From NCBI GenBank assembly GCA_041653635.1, contig JBAZFC010000001.1:62001-126000 (forward strand): a stretch of DNA of 64,000 nucleotides, in the 5' to 3' direction. The translations under genes were made by a program, and so were the position numbers. Each line of letters opens with the position of its first letter. Positions within the stretch are counted from its first letter, which is position 1. The stretch comes from CAIXOA01 sp041653635 (GTDB taxonomy: Archaea; Micrarchaeota; Micrarchaeia; Anstonellales; Bilamarchaeaceae). The notes under the pieces are model-generated. The model was not told where the DNA came from. It saw only the letters and a list, made by a program, of their open reading frames with translations, and searched no databases. Positions 49,494 to 58,417 of this stretch are shown here, in pieces.

Positions 49494-51830
49494 TTAGCCG
49501 CCAGTGGTTGTGCTTGCCCAAGCATTTACGTTCTCGTCCCAGGATTCCTGGTCGCAGATTCCGCACTTCTCGCGGACGCCAAGATACATACTGAGGAAGC
49601 GCTTTATTCTGCTTACCGGGGTCTTGTATTCAGTGACAATTTTGTTTGCTTCCATGCATTCTTCGTTTGAGACGAAGTTTATGAAATCGGCGGATGGGCC
49701 GCAGCATCCCTCGGAGACGAGGTTTGAATTTAGATGGTCGCCGCTGCAGCAGGCATGCTCGCTGTTCTCGCTGCAATCTACATTTGAGAATTCCCGGAAC
49801 CCTGAGAGCCATGCTCTGCCATAGAGCGACCAGACTTTCGGAGCGATGAACTCCATCCTTGCGAAGAATAGTGTGAATAGCCCTTTTGCGTTTTCGTAGT
49901 TCTCATCCCCAGGGCTTCCCATTTCGGTGAGGCCGATTGCGGCAGCGTTGTTCTCAACCCGGTCTTCAGCCGTACGTATATGCCCTGCCATCTCGTATGT
50001 GGCGAGGCAGATGTTGTGCTCGGGAAGGAAGGGATTGAAAGCTTCATCGCCTCTGCATTCTCTCGCAATCGCGAGCTCACCATCTTCGTCCTCCATGAAC
50101 TCCAGAAAGTCTATCCCATCCCAATATTGCTGCGGGGGCGCGAAAACGGGAATGAGCCCCATGTCGCAAGAGTGCTCGCCGGCCCTCTGACGGGCGACCT
50201 CCGTAGTATAAGTGGGGCAGTTACCCAATGGATCTTCTATCGTGTAGACCTCCGTGTTCCTGCCGCAGGGTTCGCTGGAGGTGCCTACCGAGCACTCATC
50301 AAAGCCGGTTTCCCAGAGCGCCATGGTGCGCACGTACGCGGGGTCAAGGTCGCGGATATCCGCATAAACATCAAGTGCCGGGAAATCCGTGCATATATCC
50401 ATCTCCCTGCCGTCCCTGCCTCTTACGGGATTGGCGGGGATGCTCGCACTTATTTTTATTGAGCTGGGCGCCTTCTCAACGAGGCACGAGTCGCAGCTGT
50501 AGAACGGCTCCCATGAGCCGGCGGGCTCGGTGTAGGTGGGAGGCACGGTATTCAGGTCCAGCCCCACGAAAGAGTAGCCGGGCTGGGAATAGGAGCATGA
50601 GGTGCCGGGCGAGTCGCTGAATACCAGCGGGACCACGCTGGAGGTCGCGTATGCGCCCTGGCAGCCGGAGAACCAGGAGGCCTGGCGCTGCGGTATGGGG
50701 TCGCCTGAGGAATTGTAGAGGCCGCAGTCGGTGCAGCCGAGCGGGTCGGCGACGCCGTATAATGAGTACAATGCGCCGCCGATTATGCCCGAGGAGGCGA
50801 AGCCCTGCGGGTAGGTGTAAAAGGCGGAGTAGCCCTCGGAGACGAGGGAGTCGTCCCATGTGCAGCTACCGTCGCTGCTCGTGGTGTTGTCAAAAAGGAC
50901 GTAGGCGAGGACGGAGGGTTTCTTGTATTTGTATAATAGGTATTGGGAATATTGCATGGCATCCGAAAGCATGAGGAGCGGGCTGCAGGATGTGTAGTTG
51001 TTGGAGTCTACGCCGAAGGCGAATAGGTCAACGGAGGAGTTCACAAGGGGGTCTGCCATCAGCCGCTCGAGCGCGGTGGAATTGTCCCCGAGCCTGGGCG
51101 CAAGGGCTATCTGGCACCCCTGGCAGGCCTGCTTCATGGCGATTACCTGCTCGCGCACATTGGAAACGGCTGTAGGGTCCGTGGAATCAAATTCCAATTC
51201 CGAGGTCAGGATTACGGGGCCGGTGTGCACGGAGCTTTCTTCGAAAAGGCCGGCTATTTCCGCGGAGCGGGCTGGGTCTATTGCTTCGCCGCGGCTGTAG
51301 AGTATGTAAAGGGGGATTGTGCCCTTGTCCACGAAGCAGAGGGCGCGGTCAGGGTCCGGGAGGGGGTATTTTCCAAGCCCGTTGCGGCTGTCCAGCCATT
51401 TGACGGGCATGCGCAGGGAGTTGTTGCAGAACGTATTGGCGCGGTTGAACTCGCCGAAGCCGCCCTGGCCGAACATGAAATAGTTGAGCATATCCCGCCC
51501 GGATGCCGAACGTGGCGCATCTCCTGGGATGGGGGTGGCTTCCAGGTAGCGCTGGTAATCATCAAACGAGCACGACTTGTAGTAGCAGGTGCTTGCCCAG
51601 TAGGAAAAGGGGTAAAACTTGGTGGCTGGGTCGTCCTCCGGGTTTGGGAAGGTGTCGCAGACCATGCAGTTGCAATTGCCCTGCGCGCACAAATCCTCTG
51701 AGCCTGCGCCGTCTATCACGACGCCGCTGCCTGCGACCGCGCGGTTGTAGTACTCCTGGTCTATGCAGCCGAAGAGCATGAGCGCGGCGAGCAGGAGCGC
51801 GGGGAGCGCTATTTGCTTAAGATTCATCAT
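49494..51830 (-). CDS. Large Cys-rich lipoprotein, partner of the giant protein
   Basis: A 778-residue protein. ATG 51830 overlaps the TGA of the 1618-residue gene (ATGA) and is followed by a signal peptide with lipobox (LAALMLFGC, Cys22), so the 154-codon open extension upstream is not coding. Residues about 170-430 look like an alpha/beta barrel of glycoside-hydrolase type (IPLYILYSRGE, GPVILTSELEF, CQIALAPRLGD, KPSVLAYVLFD). More than 30 Cys, many in pairs, imply extracellular disulfides. Translational coupling implies joint function. No known family. Confidence 0.75.
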   Translation of the reverse strand: MMNLKQIALPALLLAALMLFGCIDQEYYNRAVAGSGVVIDGAGSEDLCAQGNCNCMVCDTFPNPEDDPATKFYPFSYWASTCYYKSCSFDDYQRYLEATPIPGDAPRSASGRDMLNYFMFGQGGFGEFNRANTFCNNSLRMPVKWLDSRNGLGKYPLPDPDRALCFVDKGTIPLYILYSRGEAIDPARSAEIAGLFEESSVHTGPVILTSELEFDSTDPTAVSNVREQVIAMKQACQGCQIALAPRLGDNSTALERLMADPLVNSSVDLFAFGVDSNNYTSCSPLLMLSDAMQYSQYLLYKYKKPSVLAYVLFDNTTSSDGSCTWDDSLVSEGYSAFYTYPQGFASSGIIGGALYSLYGVADPLGCTDCGLYNSSGDPIPQRQASWFSGCQGAYATSSVVPLVFSDSPGTSCSYSQPGYSFVGLDLNTVPPTYTEPAGSWEPFYSCDSCLVEKAPSSIKISASIPANPVRGRDGREMDICTDFPALDVYADIRDLDPAYVRTMALWETGFDECSVGTSSEPCGRNTEVYTIEDPLGNCPTYTTEVARQRAGEHSCDMGLIPVFAPPQQYWDGIDFLEFMEDEDGELAIARECRGDEAFNPFLPEHNICLATYEMAGHIRTAEDRVENNAAAIGLTEMGSPGDENYENAKGLFTLFFARMEFIAPKVWSLYGRAWLSGFREFSNVDCSENSEHACCSGDHLNSNLVSEGCCGPSADFINFVSNEECMEANKIVTEYKTPVSRIKRFLSMYLGVREKCGICDQESWDENVNAWASTTTGG

Positions 51831-54800
51831 TTCTTCCTCTCCTTTGGCGGCTTGTACTCGGCCCACTGCCTCTTTTGCAGGTTGTTGAAATATAATGCTT
51901 TGCCGCTGCATATCGGGCAGATGCCGCCCTCGGGCCTGGGGGAGTGGCACGTGCCGCAATAGAGGAAGCGGGTGTTTGAGAAAACGGCGGACCAGATGCT
52001 GCCCGCCTTGCGGATGAACTTCTCGGTGGTGGTTTCTGCGGTGCGGACCTGCTCTGGGCTGAGCGTCGTGTATTTTATTTCCTCCGAGGCGGTGCCCACG
52101 GGCATGCCGTCCATGTAAATCTTGGGCGGGCTGTAAAGGTCTGCGAAGCGCAGCTCCTTCCTCTTTTCCGCTTCCTCTTGGGATTGCCTGAAGCGCTGGG
52201 GGATCTGGTGCGCAACGGATTCGTATGTGGCGTAGGAGAGCGGCCAGATGGGGTTGTTGAGGAAGAAGAGGATGGGGTTCATGAAGCCCCACATGCGGTT
52301 CTGCCTGGGGCTCTGGTAGCTGCGCACTTCCTGCTCCCGCTCCTCCGTCAGCTCGTAGGCGGAGACGTGCCTCTGCACTATGCCGAGGTTCGCCTGCTTC
52401 TGGAGGTATTCGTCCTTTTCGAAATATGAGGTGTATTTGGTGCCTGAGACGAGGTGGGTTGCGAGGCGTGGGTCGGCGAGAACGTTGTAGTTGAAGTCAA
52501 GGTAGGAAACGCCGGGGTTGGTGTTCATGTTCCAGACCACGTTTATGTTCTTGTATATCCAGGACTGGTCCTCGTGCGCCCTCACCTGGCCCTCAAGCAT
52601 CGCCTTGCCGCCGTATTCGCGGTGTGACATCGGACCGGTTAACTTTTCGCGGATGCTGGCTTCCTTCGCATAGTGGGGAAGGTAATACTCGTCCCTGGCG
52701 GAGCTCAGGCCTTTCTCGGGCTGGAAAGCGCTGGAGACGAAGCTGACTCCGGCAGAGAGTTTTGCGGTCAGGTCGCCTTCGCGGGCGGGCGGGCGGTTGA
52801 GCTTGTCTGCGAGAGGGTCCAGGATATATTTGCCTATGGGGCGGGTTATGGGATGCAACGGGGAGGCCGCGAGCGATGCGAGCTTCTGGAAAGTGCTTGA
52901 GCCTATGTCTATTGCGGAATAGAACGGGTCAAGGAGGGAGCGGACACCCTCAAGCGTGCGCCCGGTGCCCATCGCGTACGGGTGCAGCGGATGGTACGTC
53001 TTGTCGTGCTTGCTCGGGTAGCCGTACCATGATGTGAGCGCACCCCTCACCTGGAGTATGAACGGCGCACCGAGCATCCAGTTTATTGAAAGCGGGGAGA
53101 GCCTTATCCTCTCCATGAACTGGCGGAACTTCCTTCCCTGGAACTCCCCCAGCGTGCCGGCCACCGCCTCCGGATGGGTAGCCGGGCCGTGGTGGTGCAT
53201 GGCCGCGAAGTTCAGCTGGGAGCCGATGCCGGAGGTGAGCCCCCTGGAGTCCCTGGTTATGCTGGCATCCCATGATGCGCGGTAGCGTGACATCGCATCC
53301 ATGAATTCGCGGATGTCTTTCTTGAACAGCCCGGTGTTTACGGACGGGTCCAGCTCGGGATTCGCCATTGCCGCGGCGAGCCTGCCTGAGAGGGTGGCCG
53401 TGCGGGCGCGGAGGTATTCGGTCTGCATGGTCATGTTAAGGAGCTCGTTCGCCTGCGGCATGAACGAGGAGAGAAGGAGCTGCTCAACGCCCTTGCTGAC
53501 CGGCTGCCATACCTTCTGGAAAGTCTTGCGGAATCCTATGAAGTCAAGGTCGCGCTGCGGGCGGATGGAAAGGAGGCCGGTGCGCTCCATCGCGGCGGAA
53601 TCGCTTGCGTCCTTGCACATGCGCTGGACGTAAAAGGCGGCTATGTCGCGCTTGTCGTTGCCAGCCCACTGGACGAGCGAGCGGGCGTGGGCGACCATCA
53701 TCGCACGCGTCTCCGGGTCTATGACCTTGTGCTTGTAGAGGCCCTCCTGCGCTTCGCGGGAGCCTGCTATCATGTTCATGACGATTGCCTGCTCCCGCTC
53801 CAGGTCCTTGGGCAGCTTGATCTTCTCCTTCTCCATGCGTTCCCCGATTTTCTGCGGGTCGAAGGGGGTCCAACGGCCTCCGAGATTCACGGCGAGCGTG
53901 CCGCCGACGACCCTGTCCCCGTCGCTCAGGCGCATGCCCTGCGCCTCGCGGCCCTCCGTGAACGGGATGTAGCTCCCTTCCCTTGTCCTTACCCAGACGG
54001 AGTTGTGCAGCTCGTCCATGGTGAAGCCGCGCCTTATGAAGTTCTCAACCATGCCGTCCGTCACCCAGCTCGGGTCACCGCGCTTGCCCTTGGTGTCACC
54101 AAACATCTGCGCGTAGCGCTCTTTGTATGCGCCGTATGTGGAGGCGAGGAAACGGAACTCGGAGTTGGAGGTGTAGTATGCGTCCGGGTACTTTGTGCCG
54201 ACTATGCCGCGTATGCGGTTGTAGAACATGTCGCGTGCAATCGCATCCACGGTGTCCCTGCGGTGTATGTGGGAGTAGGTCTTCTCGCCGTATGCCTGCT
54301 CCATCACGGAGGTCTTGGCGTGCTTGCCGGCAAATTCGGAGCCGGGGACATAAGTGCGCCAGTAGCCTTTCATGTCCGCGTTCCAGTTGCGCGGGTCAGG
54401 GCCGTATTCGCGCGCCGCTTCTGCCCCGTAGAACATCCCGTATTGGGATACGTCGGGATTGTAGAAAAGGTCGAAAACATGCTTGCCCTTCATTTTCTGT
54501 TTCCCCTCTTCGGTCAGAAGGCTTTTCGCGTATTCCTCCGCGCGCCTCATCATGGGGCGCAGCTTCTCGTCCAGCCCCGGCATGAGCTTCGGGTCGGAGG
54601 GGAGGAGGCCCCACATCTCGTTGACGAGGCGGAGCCACATGACCTTTGCGGAATCCACGAAGGACTGCCTTGATGCGCCGTCAATGAAACTGTGCAGGAG
54701 CATGAATGTCCATGTGTCGTCGTATTTCTTGTTGCCCGCGGAATAGCGCATGCTGTCGCGGCCCACCCAGGGGTAGAAGCCGCCGCGCGCGTTGTCGCGG

Positions 54801-56683
54801 AAGTCGCATATCTCGTTCACCTTGTATTTTTCCACGAGGAAATCGTGCAGCGCCTGGAGCTTCTCCCTGTCGCTCTTCCCCTGCATCGCCTCTATGGAGC
54901 TGAGCTTGGACATGAAGGCGCGCACGCCTGCGCGGTCAAAGGAGACGCCCTCGGAGGACGCGAGCTTCATGAGCATCTCCACCCTCTGCTCCATGGAGAG
55001 GTTCTTCTGGGCGAGGATGTCGCGGATTTTCTTGTCGGCGTCCAGCGCGCGGGCGTTGTTGAGGAGGCCCATGTGGCCGACGATTTCCAGCTTCCCGATT
55101 TCAAGGAGCTCCTTCTCAGAGAGTTCAAGCTTGACGCCGCGGGATTCCAAAATCCTCTTGATGAGGTACATGGCGGCGTTCGCCTTTGACTCCTGCATCT
55201 GCGTCTTGTAGAACTCGGAGATGCGGGAGCGTATGTCCATCAGGTAGAGCTCTTTCTGCTTCTCGCCCTTCGTGGGGGCGGGCATGGCCGGCATGAGTGC
55301 GCCGGCGCCGGCGCGCTCCGCCTTGGTGGCGGAAACCATGGACACGACGCCCTTGGCGGCTTTCTTGGTGAATTGGGACACGTGCCTTCCGCTGGCGAAC
55401 GCGGAGCCCACTGCTACCCTCAGCTGGTCGCGGACGTCCTCGGGCATGAGGTAATAAAGGGGGGATTTCTTGCTGTCCAGGGTTGCCTTGACGACCTTGC
55501 CGAGGCGCGGCGGAACGTTGCCCGTTATCATGGCGAGGGTCTTGTCCGTGAGGTCCGCCTCTATCCTTCCGCTTACCGCGGAGAGGGCAGCGTCCTCGCC
55601 CTTTTCGCTCCTCTCGCGCATCTCCTTAAGGATGGCTGCGGCCTTCTTCAGGTCATCCTCCCTTCCGGGCTGGGGGCGGAGCCTCGCGATTTCCTTTGCC
55701 TGGGCGATTGTCTTGCCCTCCCTGAGGGCGCGGAGGGCGAGGTATCCCATATGCGGGGTGTCCTTCGCGAGCGCGAGTATGTCGTCAAGCTCGCGCGGGG
55801 AGAAGCCGCGCTTCATCAGGTCGGACCTGAGCTGGCCGGACTGGCCGGAAAGGAGCTTGCCGGACGCCTTTTTCATTGCATCTATTTCGCGCCTCATGCG
55901 GACATACGTGGCGCCGAATGAAAGGCCGCTGTATGACATGGATTTGGGCTTGGGCAGGAGGGGGGTGGTAATATCAAGCAGGGAGGCGGGGCTCCTTCCG
56001 CTGAAGAACATGGATGCGACGAACATCCCCATTATGATGAAGCCGATTATGCAAATGGGGTTGGCGAGGGATTCCGCTCCAATTTTGGAAAGGGCCGCGC
56101 CCATCGCGGAGAAGGCACCCCTCTGGGCGTCGCAGACTCGGAGGGAGGATTGGGCGGGGTTGAGCTCCGGCATGCCGGTTGGCCTCGCCCCGGCGAACTC
56201 CATGTAGAACTGGACGCATTTGTCCCGGTACAGCTCGGGGTCTATCTTGCACGAGGCCAGGCCGAACGGGGCAGATGTCTTGAGGGGGCCGGCTGGCGCG
56301 CCCACGCACGTGGCCGGGATGAGGGTTGAGGTGAGCGTGCCGTCCGGGCCGACCTCGCTCTTTTCATAAAAGATGTTTATTGCAACTTCATTGACCGGCA
56401 GGACATGGACGCTGCTGTCCACGGGCTGGATGTCCACCACCACCCTGTCGTGGAGGAAATTCCTGTACTGCTCCTCCAGGGCGGCGCGGTCGCGGTCCTG
56501 GGTGAAGTCGATTATGGTCGCCGCGAGGGAGACGTCCATGGTTGAAGTGGTGTAATTGAAGAAAGTGTAAAAGTCGGTCTGGCCGCATGAGGCGCAGGGG
56601 CTTGTTGCCTCGGGGAAGGATGCGGGGATTAGTGCCAGTAGTAGTATTAGCACAGCTAAACACTTCCTGCCAGCACGGGACAT
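51827..56683 (-). CDS. Giant 1618-residue signal-peptide/membrane protein, function unknown
   Basis: Starts at ATG 56683 with a signal peptide (CLAVLILLLALIPASFPEA). Residues about 28-205 are an extracytoplasmic Cys-containing domain, and one clear membrane helix lies at about 208-227 (NPICIIGFIIMGMFVASMFF). The remaining ~1390 residues are charged and mostly helical, with weak hydrophobic stretches near 1240 and 1470. The C-terminus is a zinc ribbon CGTC...CPIC (about 1576-1592). Single TM topology would place the main body in the cytoplasm. No family recognised; first gene of the pair with the Cys-rich lipoprotein. Confidence 0.75.
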   Translation of the reverse strand: MSRAGRKCLAVLILLLALIPASFPEATSPCASCGQTDFYTFFNYTTSTMDVSLAATIIDFTQDRDRAALEEQYRNFLHDRVVVDIQPVDSSVHVLPVNEVAINIFYEKSEVGPDGTLTSTLIPATCVGAPAGPLKTSAPFGLASCKIDPELYRDKCVQFYMEFAGARPTGMPELNPAQSSLRVCDAQRGAFSAMGAALSKIGAESLANPICIIGFIIMGMFVASMFFSGRSPASLLDITTPLLPKPKSMSYSGLSFGATYVRMRREIDAMKKASGKLLSGQSGQLRSDLMKRGFSPRELDDILALAKDTPHMGYLALRALREGKTIAQAKEIARLRPQPGREDDLKKAAAILKEMRERSEKGEDAALSAVSGRIEADLTDKTLAMITGNVPPRLGKVVKATLDSKKSPLYYLMPEDVRDQLRVAVGSAFASGRHVSQFTKKAAKGVVSMVSATKAERAGAGALMPAMPAPTKGEKQKELYLMDIRSRISEFYKTQMQESKANAAMYLIKRILESRGVKLELSEKELLEIGKLEIVGHMGLLNNARALDADKKIRDILAQKNLSMEQRVEMLMKLASSEGVSFDRAGVRAFMSKLSSIEAMQGKSDREKLQALHDFLVEKYKVNEICDFRDNARGGFYPWVGRDSMRYSAGNKKYDDTWTFMLLHSFIDGASRQSFVDSAKVMWLRLVNEMWGLLPSDPKLMPGLDEKLRPMMRRAEEYAKSLLTEEGKQKMKGKHVFDLFYNPDVSQYGMFYGAEAAREYGPDPRNWNADMKGYWRTYVPGSEFAGKHAKTSVMEQAYGEKTYSHIHRRDTVDAIARDMFYNRIRGIVGTKYPDAYYTSNSEFRFLASTYGAYKERYAQMFGDTKGKRGDPSWVTDGMVENFIRRGFTMDELHNSVWVRTREGSYIPFTEGREAQGMRLSDGDRVVGGTLAVNLGGRWTPFDPQKIGERMEKEKIKLPKDLEREQAIVMNMIAGSREAQEGLYKHKVIDPETRAMMVAHARSLVQWAGNDKRDIAAFYVQRMCKDASDSAAMERTGLLSIRPQRDLDFIGFRKTFQKVWQPVSKGVEQLLLSSFMPQANELLNMTMQTEYLRARTATLSGRLAAAMANPELDPSVNTGLFKKDIREFMDAMSRYRASWDASITRDSRGLTSGIGSQLNFAAMHHHGPATHPEAVAGTLGEFQGRKFRQFMERIRLSPLSINWMLGAPFILQVRGALTSWYGYPSKHDKTYHPLHPYAMGTGRTLEGVRSLLDPFYSAIDIGSSTFQKLASLAASPLHPITRPIGKYILDPLADKLNRPPAREGDLTAKLSAGVSFVSSAFQPEKGLSSARDEYYLPHYAKEASIREKLTGPMSHREYGGKAMLEGQVRAHEDQSWIYKNINVVWNMNTNPGVSYLDFNYNVLADPRLATHLVSGTKYTSYFEKDEYLQKQANLGIVQRHVSAYELTEEREQEVRSYQSPRQNRMWGFMNPILFFLNNPIWPLSYATYESVAHQIPQRFRQSQEEAEKRKELRFADLYSPPKIYMDGMPVGTASEEIKYTTLSPEQVRTAETTTEKFIRKAGSIWSAVFSNTRFLYCGTCHSPRPEGGICPICSGKALYFNNLQKRQWAEYKPPKERKK

Positions 56684-56701
56684 GGAATTATTACTGAATG
56701 C

Positions 56702-56715
56702 CTCTTTTAAAAGAG
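56702..56715 (-). promoter_or_regulatory. Promoter of the giant-protein operon
   Basis: CTCTTTTAAAAGAG is a 14-bp perfect palindrome centred 26 bp before ATG 56683, so the TATA box lies inside a symmetric site and the transcript is likely leaderless. Confidence 0.6.
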
Positions 56716-56763
56716 TTATGTTCGCGTTTCGCGTTCGTAGGGAATGGGGTGGTGCGGGCGATA

Positions 56764-56809
56764 TGTAACCATGGTTACACAGGAGAAGGGAAACGAAACA
56801 TTATATTTG
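56764..56809 (+). promoter_or_regulatory. Promoter of the [FeFe]-hydrogenase gene with palindromic site
   Basis: TGTAACCATGGTTACA (56764-56779) is a perfect 16-bp palindrome. It lies about 20 bp upstream of the TATA element CATTATATTTG (about 56798-56808), which is 26 bp from ATG 56832. The position suits an activator or a repressor dimer. Confidence 0.65.
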
Positions 56810-56831
56810 TTATGCGGGAAACGCCAAGCGT

Positions 56832-57935
56832 ATGGAAGACGAGATTTACCTCAACAAGCCCGGCGAGCTTTTCGCGGCGATTGAGAAGGAGAAAAAAGAT
56901 GGAAAAATAATGGTGGCGCAGATTGCGCCCGCTGTGCGCGTCTCAATCGGCGAGGAGTTCGGCCGCGCACCAGGCGAGGACCTCACGTATAAAACGGTGG
57001 GGCTGCTGCAGGCGCTGGGGTTTGACCACGTTACCGACACGCCGCTCGGCGCGGACATAAACATATTTGAGGAGGTCGGGGAAATCCTCGCCGCGCTTGA
57101 GCGCGGGGACGACAAATATTTCCCGGTCTTCAATTCCTGCTGCATAGGATGGAGACTGTACTGCAAGAACAAGCACCCGGAATTATACCATCTTGTTTCG
57201 CCGATTGCGTCCCCGCACATGGTCACCGGGAGCGCGGCAAAGCACATCATATCCAAGAAGCTGGGCGTGCCCATTTCCAGAATATGCATGGTGGGCATAA
57301 TGCCCTGCGTGCTCAAGAAATACGAGACGAGGGAAAGGATGCCCTCGGGCGAGAGGTATGTGGATTATGTGCTCACCACGCAGGAGCTCGCGGCGTGGGC
57401 GAAGAAAAAAGGGATGGGCATAAACACGGTTAAGGAAGGGAAATTCACCTCCATGCTGCCGGACAGCTCAAAAGATGGAGTAATATTCGGGGCGACGGGC
57501 GGCATAGTGGAGGCGCTGCTCACGAGCCTCGCGTGCAAGCTGGGCGAATCCCAGAAGAAAATAAAGTTCCGCGGGGACGAGCAGGTGAAGCGCCTGTGCG
57601 TCCAGATAGGGAAATACAAACTGAACGTGGTCTCCATTTATGGGGTTTCAAACCTGGACAGGGTGCTGGAGGAGATAAGGCACGGGGTGAAATACCACTT
57701 CGTGGAAGTGATGAACTGCCCGTACGGGTGCGTGGGCGGGCCGGGCCAGCCCCTCCCTGCAACTGAAGAGAAATACAAGGCGAGGGCGCACGGGTTGCGT
57801 GCTGCGGCGGATAAGAAGCCGCTCAAGTGCCCGATAGGCCAGGTCGGGATTTCCGGCATTTATGACACGCTGGGGATAAAGCCGGGGAGCAGGGAGGCGC
57901 AGCAACTCTTCTACTTCAACGGCACCAAGATATGA
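56832..57935 (+). CDS. Minimal [FeFe]-hydrogenase catalytic subunit
   Basis: A 367-residue protein that is almost only the H-cluster domain. It starts MVAQIAPAVRVSIGEEFG and GADINIFEE as in HydA. H-cluster motifs: L1 FNSCCIGW (Cys103 for proton transfer, Cys104 ligand), L2 GIMPCVLKKYE (Cys159), L3 EVMNCPYGCVGGPGQP (Cys296, Cys300). FGATGGIVEALL is also canonical. All four cluster ligands are present. The N-terminal ferredoxin-like cluster domains of bacterial enzymes are missing. Catalyses H2 = 2H+ + 2e-. No HydE, HydF or HydG in the window. Soluble, leaderless. Confidence 0.93.
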   Translation: MEDEIYLNKPGELFAAIEKEKKDGKIMVAQIAPAVRVSIGEEFGRAPGEDLTYKTVGLLQALGFDHVTDTPLGADINIFEEVGEILAALERGDDKYFPVFNSCCIGWRLYCKNKHPELYHLVSPIASPHMVTGSAAKHIISKKLGVPISRICMVGIMPCVLKKYETRERMPSGERYVDYVLTTQELAAWAKKKGMGINTVKEGKFTSMLPDSSKDGVIFGATGGIVEALLTSLACKLGESQKKIKFRGDEQVKRLCVQIGKYKLNVVSIYGVSNLDRVLEEIRHGVKYHFVEVMNCPYGCVGGPGQPLPATEEKYKARAHGLRAAADKKPLKCPIGQVGISGIYDTLGIKPGSREAQQLFYFNGTKI

Positions 57936-58001
57936 CGGGATTTTCGGCGCCCAGCATAGTTTATAAATTCTTAGTTTGTAAGTAGAGCGCAAGGTGAAAG
58001 G

Positions 58002-58232
58002 ATGTCAGTCAAGCTTTCGAAACTGTACGGGATGGAGATTTTCACCGACGGCGGAAAGTACGTCGGGACGGCCCAGGACTTCGTGATAGACCTGGAAGGC
58101 GGCGAGGTCGCGAGGATGCTCCTTGAGCAGTTCAGCTCCAGCAAGGGAAAGGAAATCCTGAAGGAGAAGAGCGTGCTCTACAAGAACGTTAAGTCCGTGG
58201 AAGACGTAGTGGTTGTCGCAAGGACGCACTAG
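58002..58232 (+). CDS. Single PRC-barrel domain protein
   Basis: A 76-residue protein: KLYGMEIFTDGGKYVGTAQDFVIDLEGGEV is a PRC-barrel core (about 7-36), ending KSVEDVVVVART. Small archaeal PRC-barrel proteins (CdpB type) modulate FtsZ-based division; whether that holds here is inference. Own promoter (GTTTATAAATTC, about 57958). The next gene starts 8 nt later. Confidence 0.9.
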   Translation: MSVKLSKLYGMEIFTDGGKYVGTAQDFVIDLEGGEVARMLLEQFSSSKGKEILKEKSVLYKNVKSVEDVVVVARTH

Positions 58233-58240
58233 GTGCGCCC

Positions 58241-58417
58241 ATGGGCGACTTCATGAATGCCGTCCGGGCTGTCCTCGCGCTAGTGCTTGGGCTTGCGGTC
58301 GGCTATTTCTGGAAGACGACCCGCCCGGCGGACGATTTGCTCACGGTTGCAGGCGTGACGATAATAAGTATAGTGCTGCTGTTCTTCCTGCTAAAGGCGA
58401 TCGGGAAGGGAAACTAG
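58241..58417 (+). CDS. Two-TM mini membrane protein (58 residues)
   Basis: ATG 58241, with GGTG at 58232-58235, follows the PRC-barrel gene and was probably translated with it. Two hydrophobic helices (AVRAVLALVLGLAVGYFW and VTIISIVLLFFLLKAIG) are joined by the polar loop KTTRPADD. The product is too short for routine prediction but has good start context. Its last 27 bp overlap the convergent dephospho-CoA kinase gene. Function unknown; it may be a membrane partner of the PRC-barrel protein. Confidence 0.6.
   Translation: MGDFMNAVRAVLALVLGLAVGYFWKTTRPADDLLTVAGVTIISIVLLFFLLKAIGKGN

Noticed and set aside
51831..52292. 154-codon open extension at the front of the Cys-rich lipoprotein gene
   Set aside because: It overlaps the giant gene in another frame, is rich in His/Arg/Pro as expected of an antiparallel shadow frame, and would put the signal peptide and lipobox in the middle of the protein. 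ATG 51830 with the ATGA overlap is the natural start.
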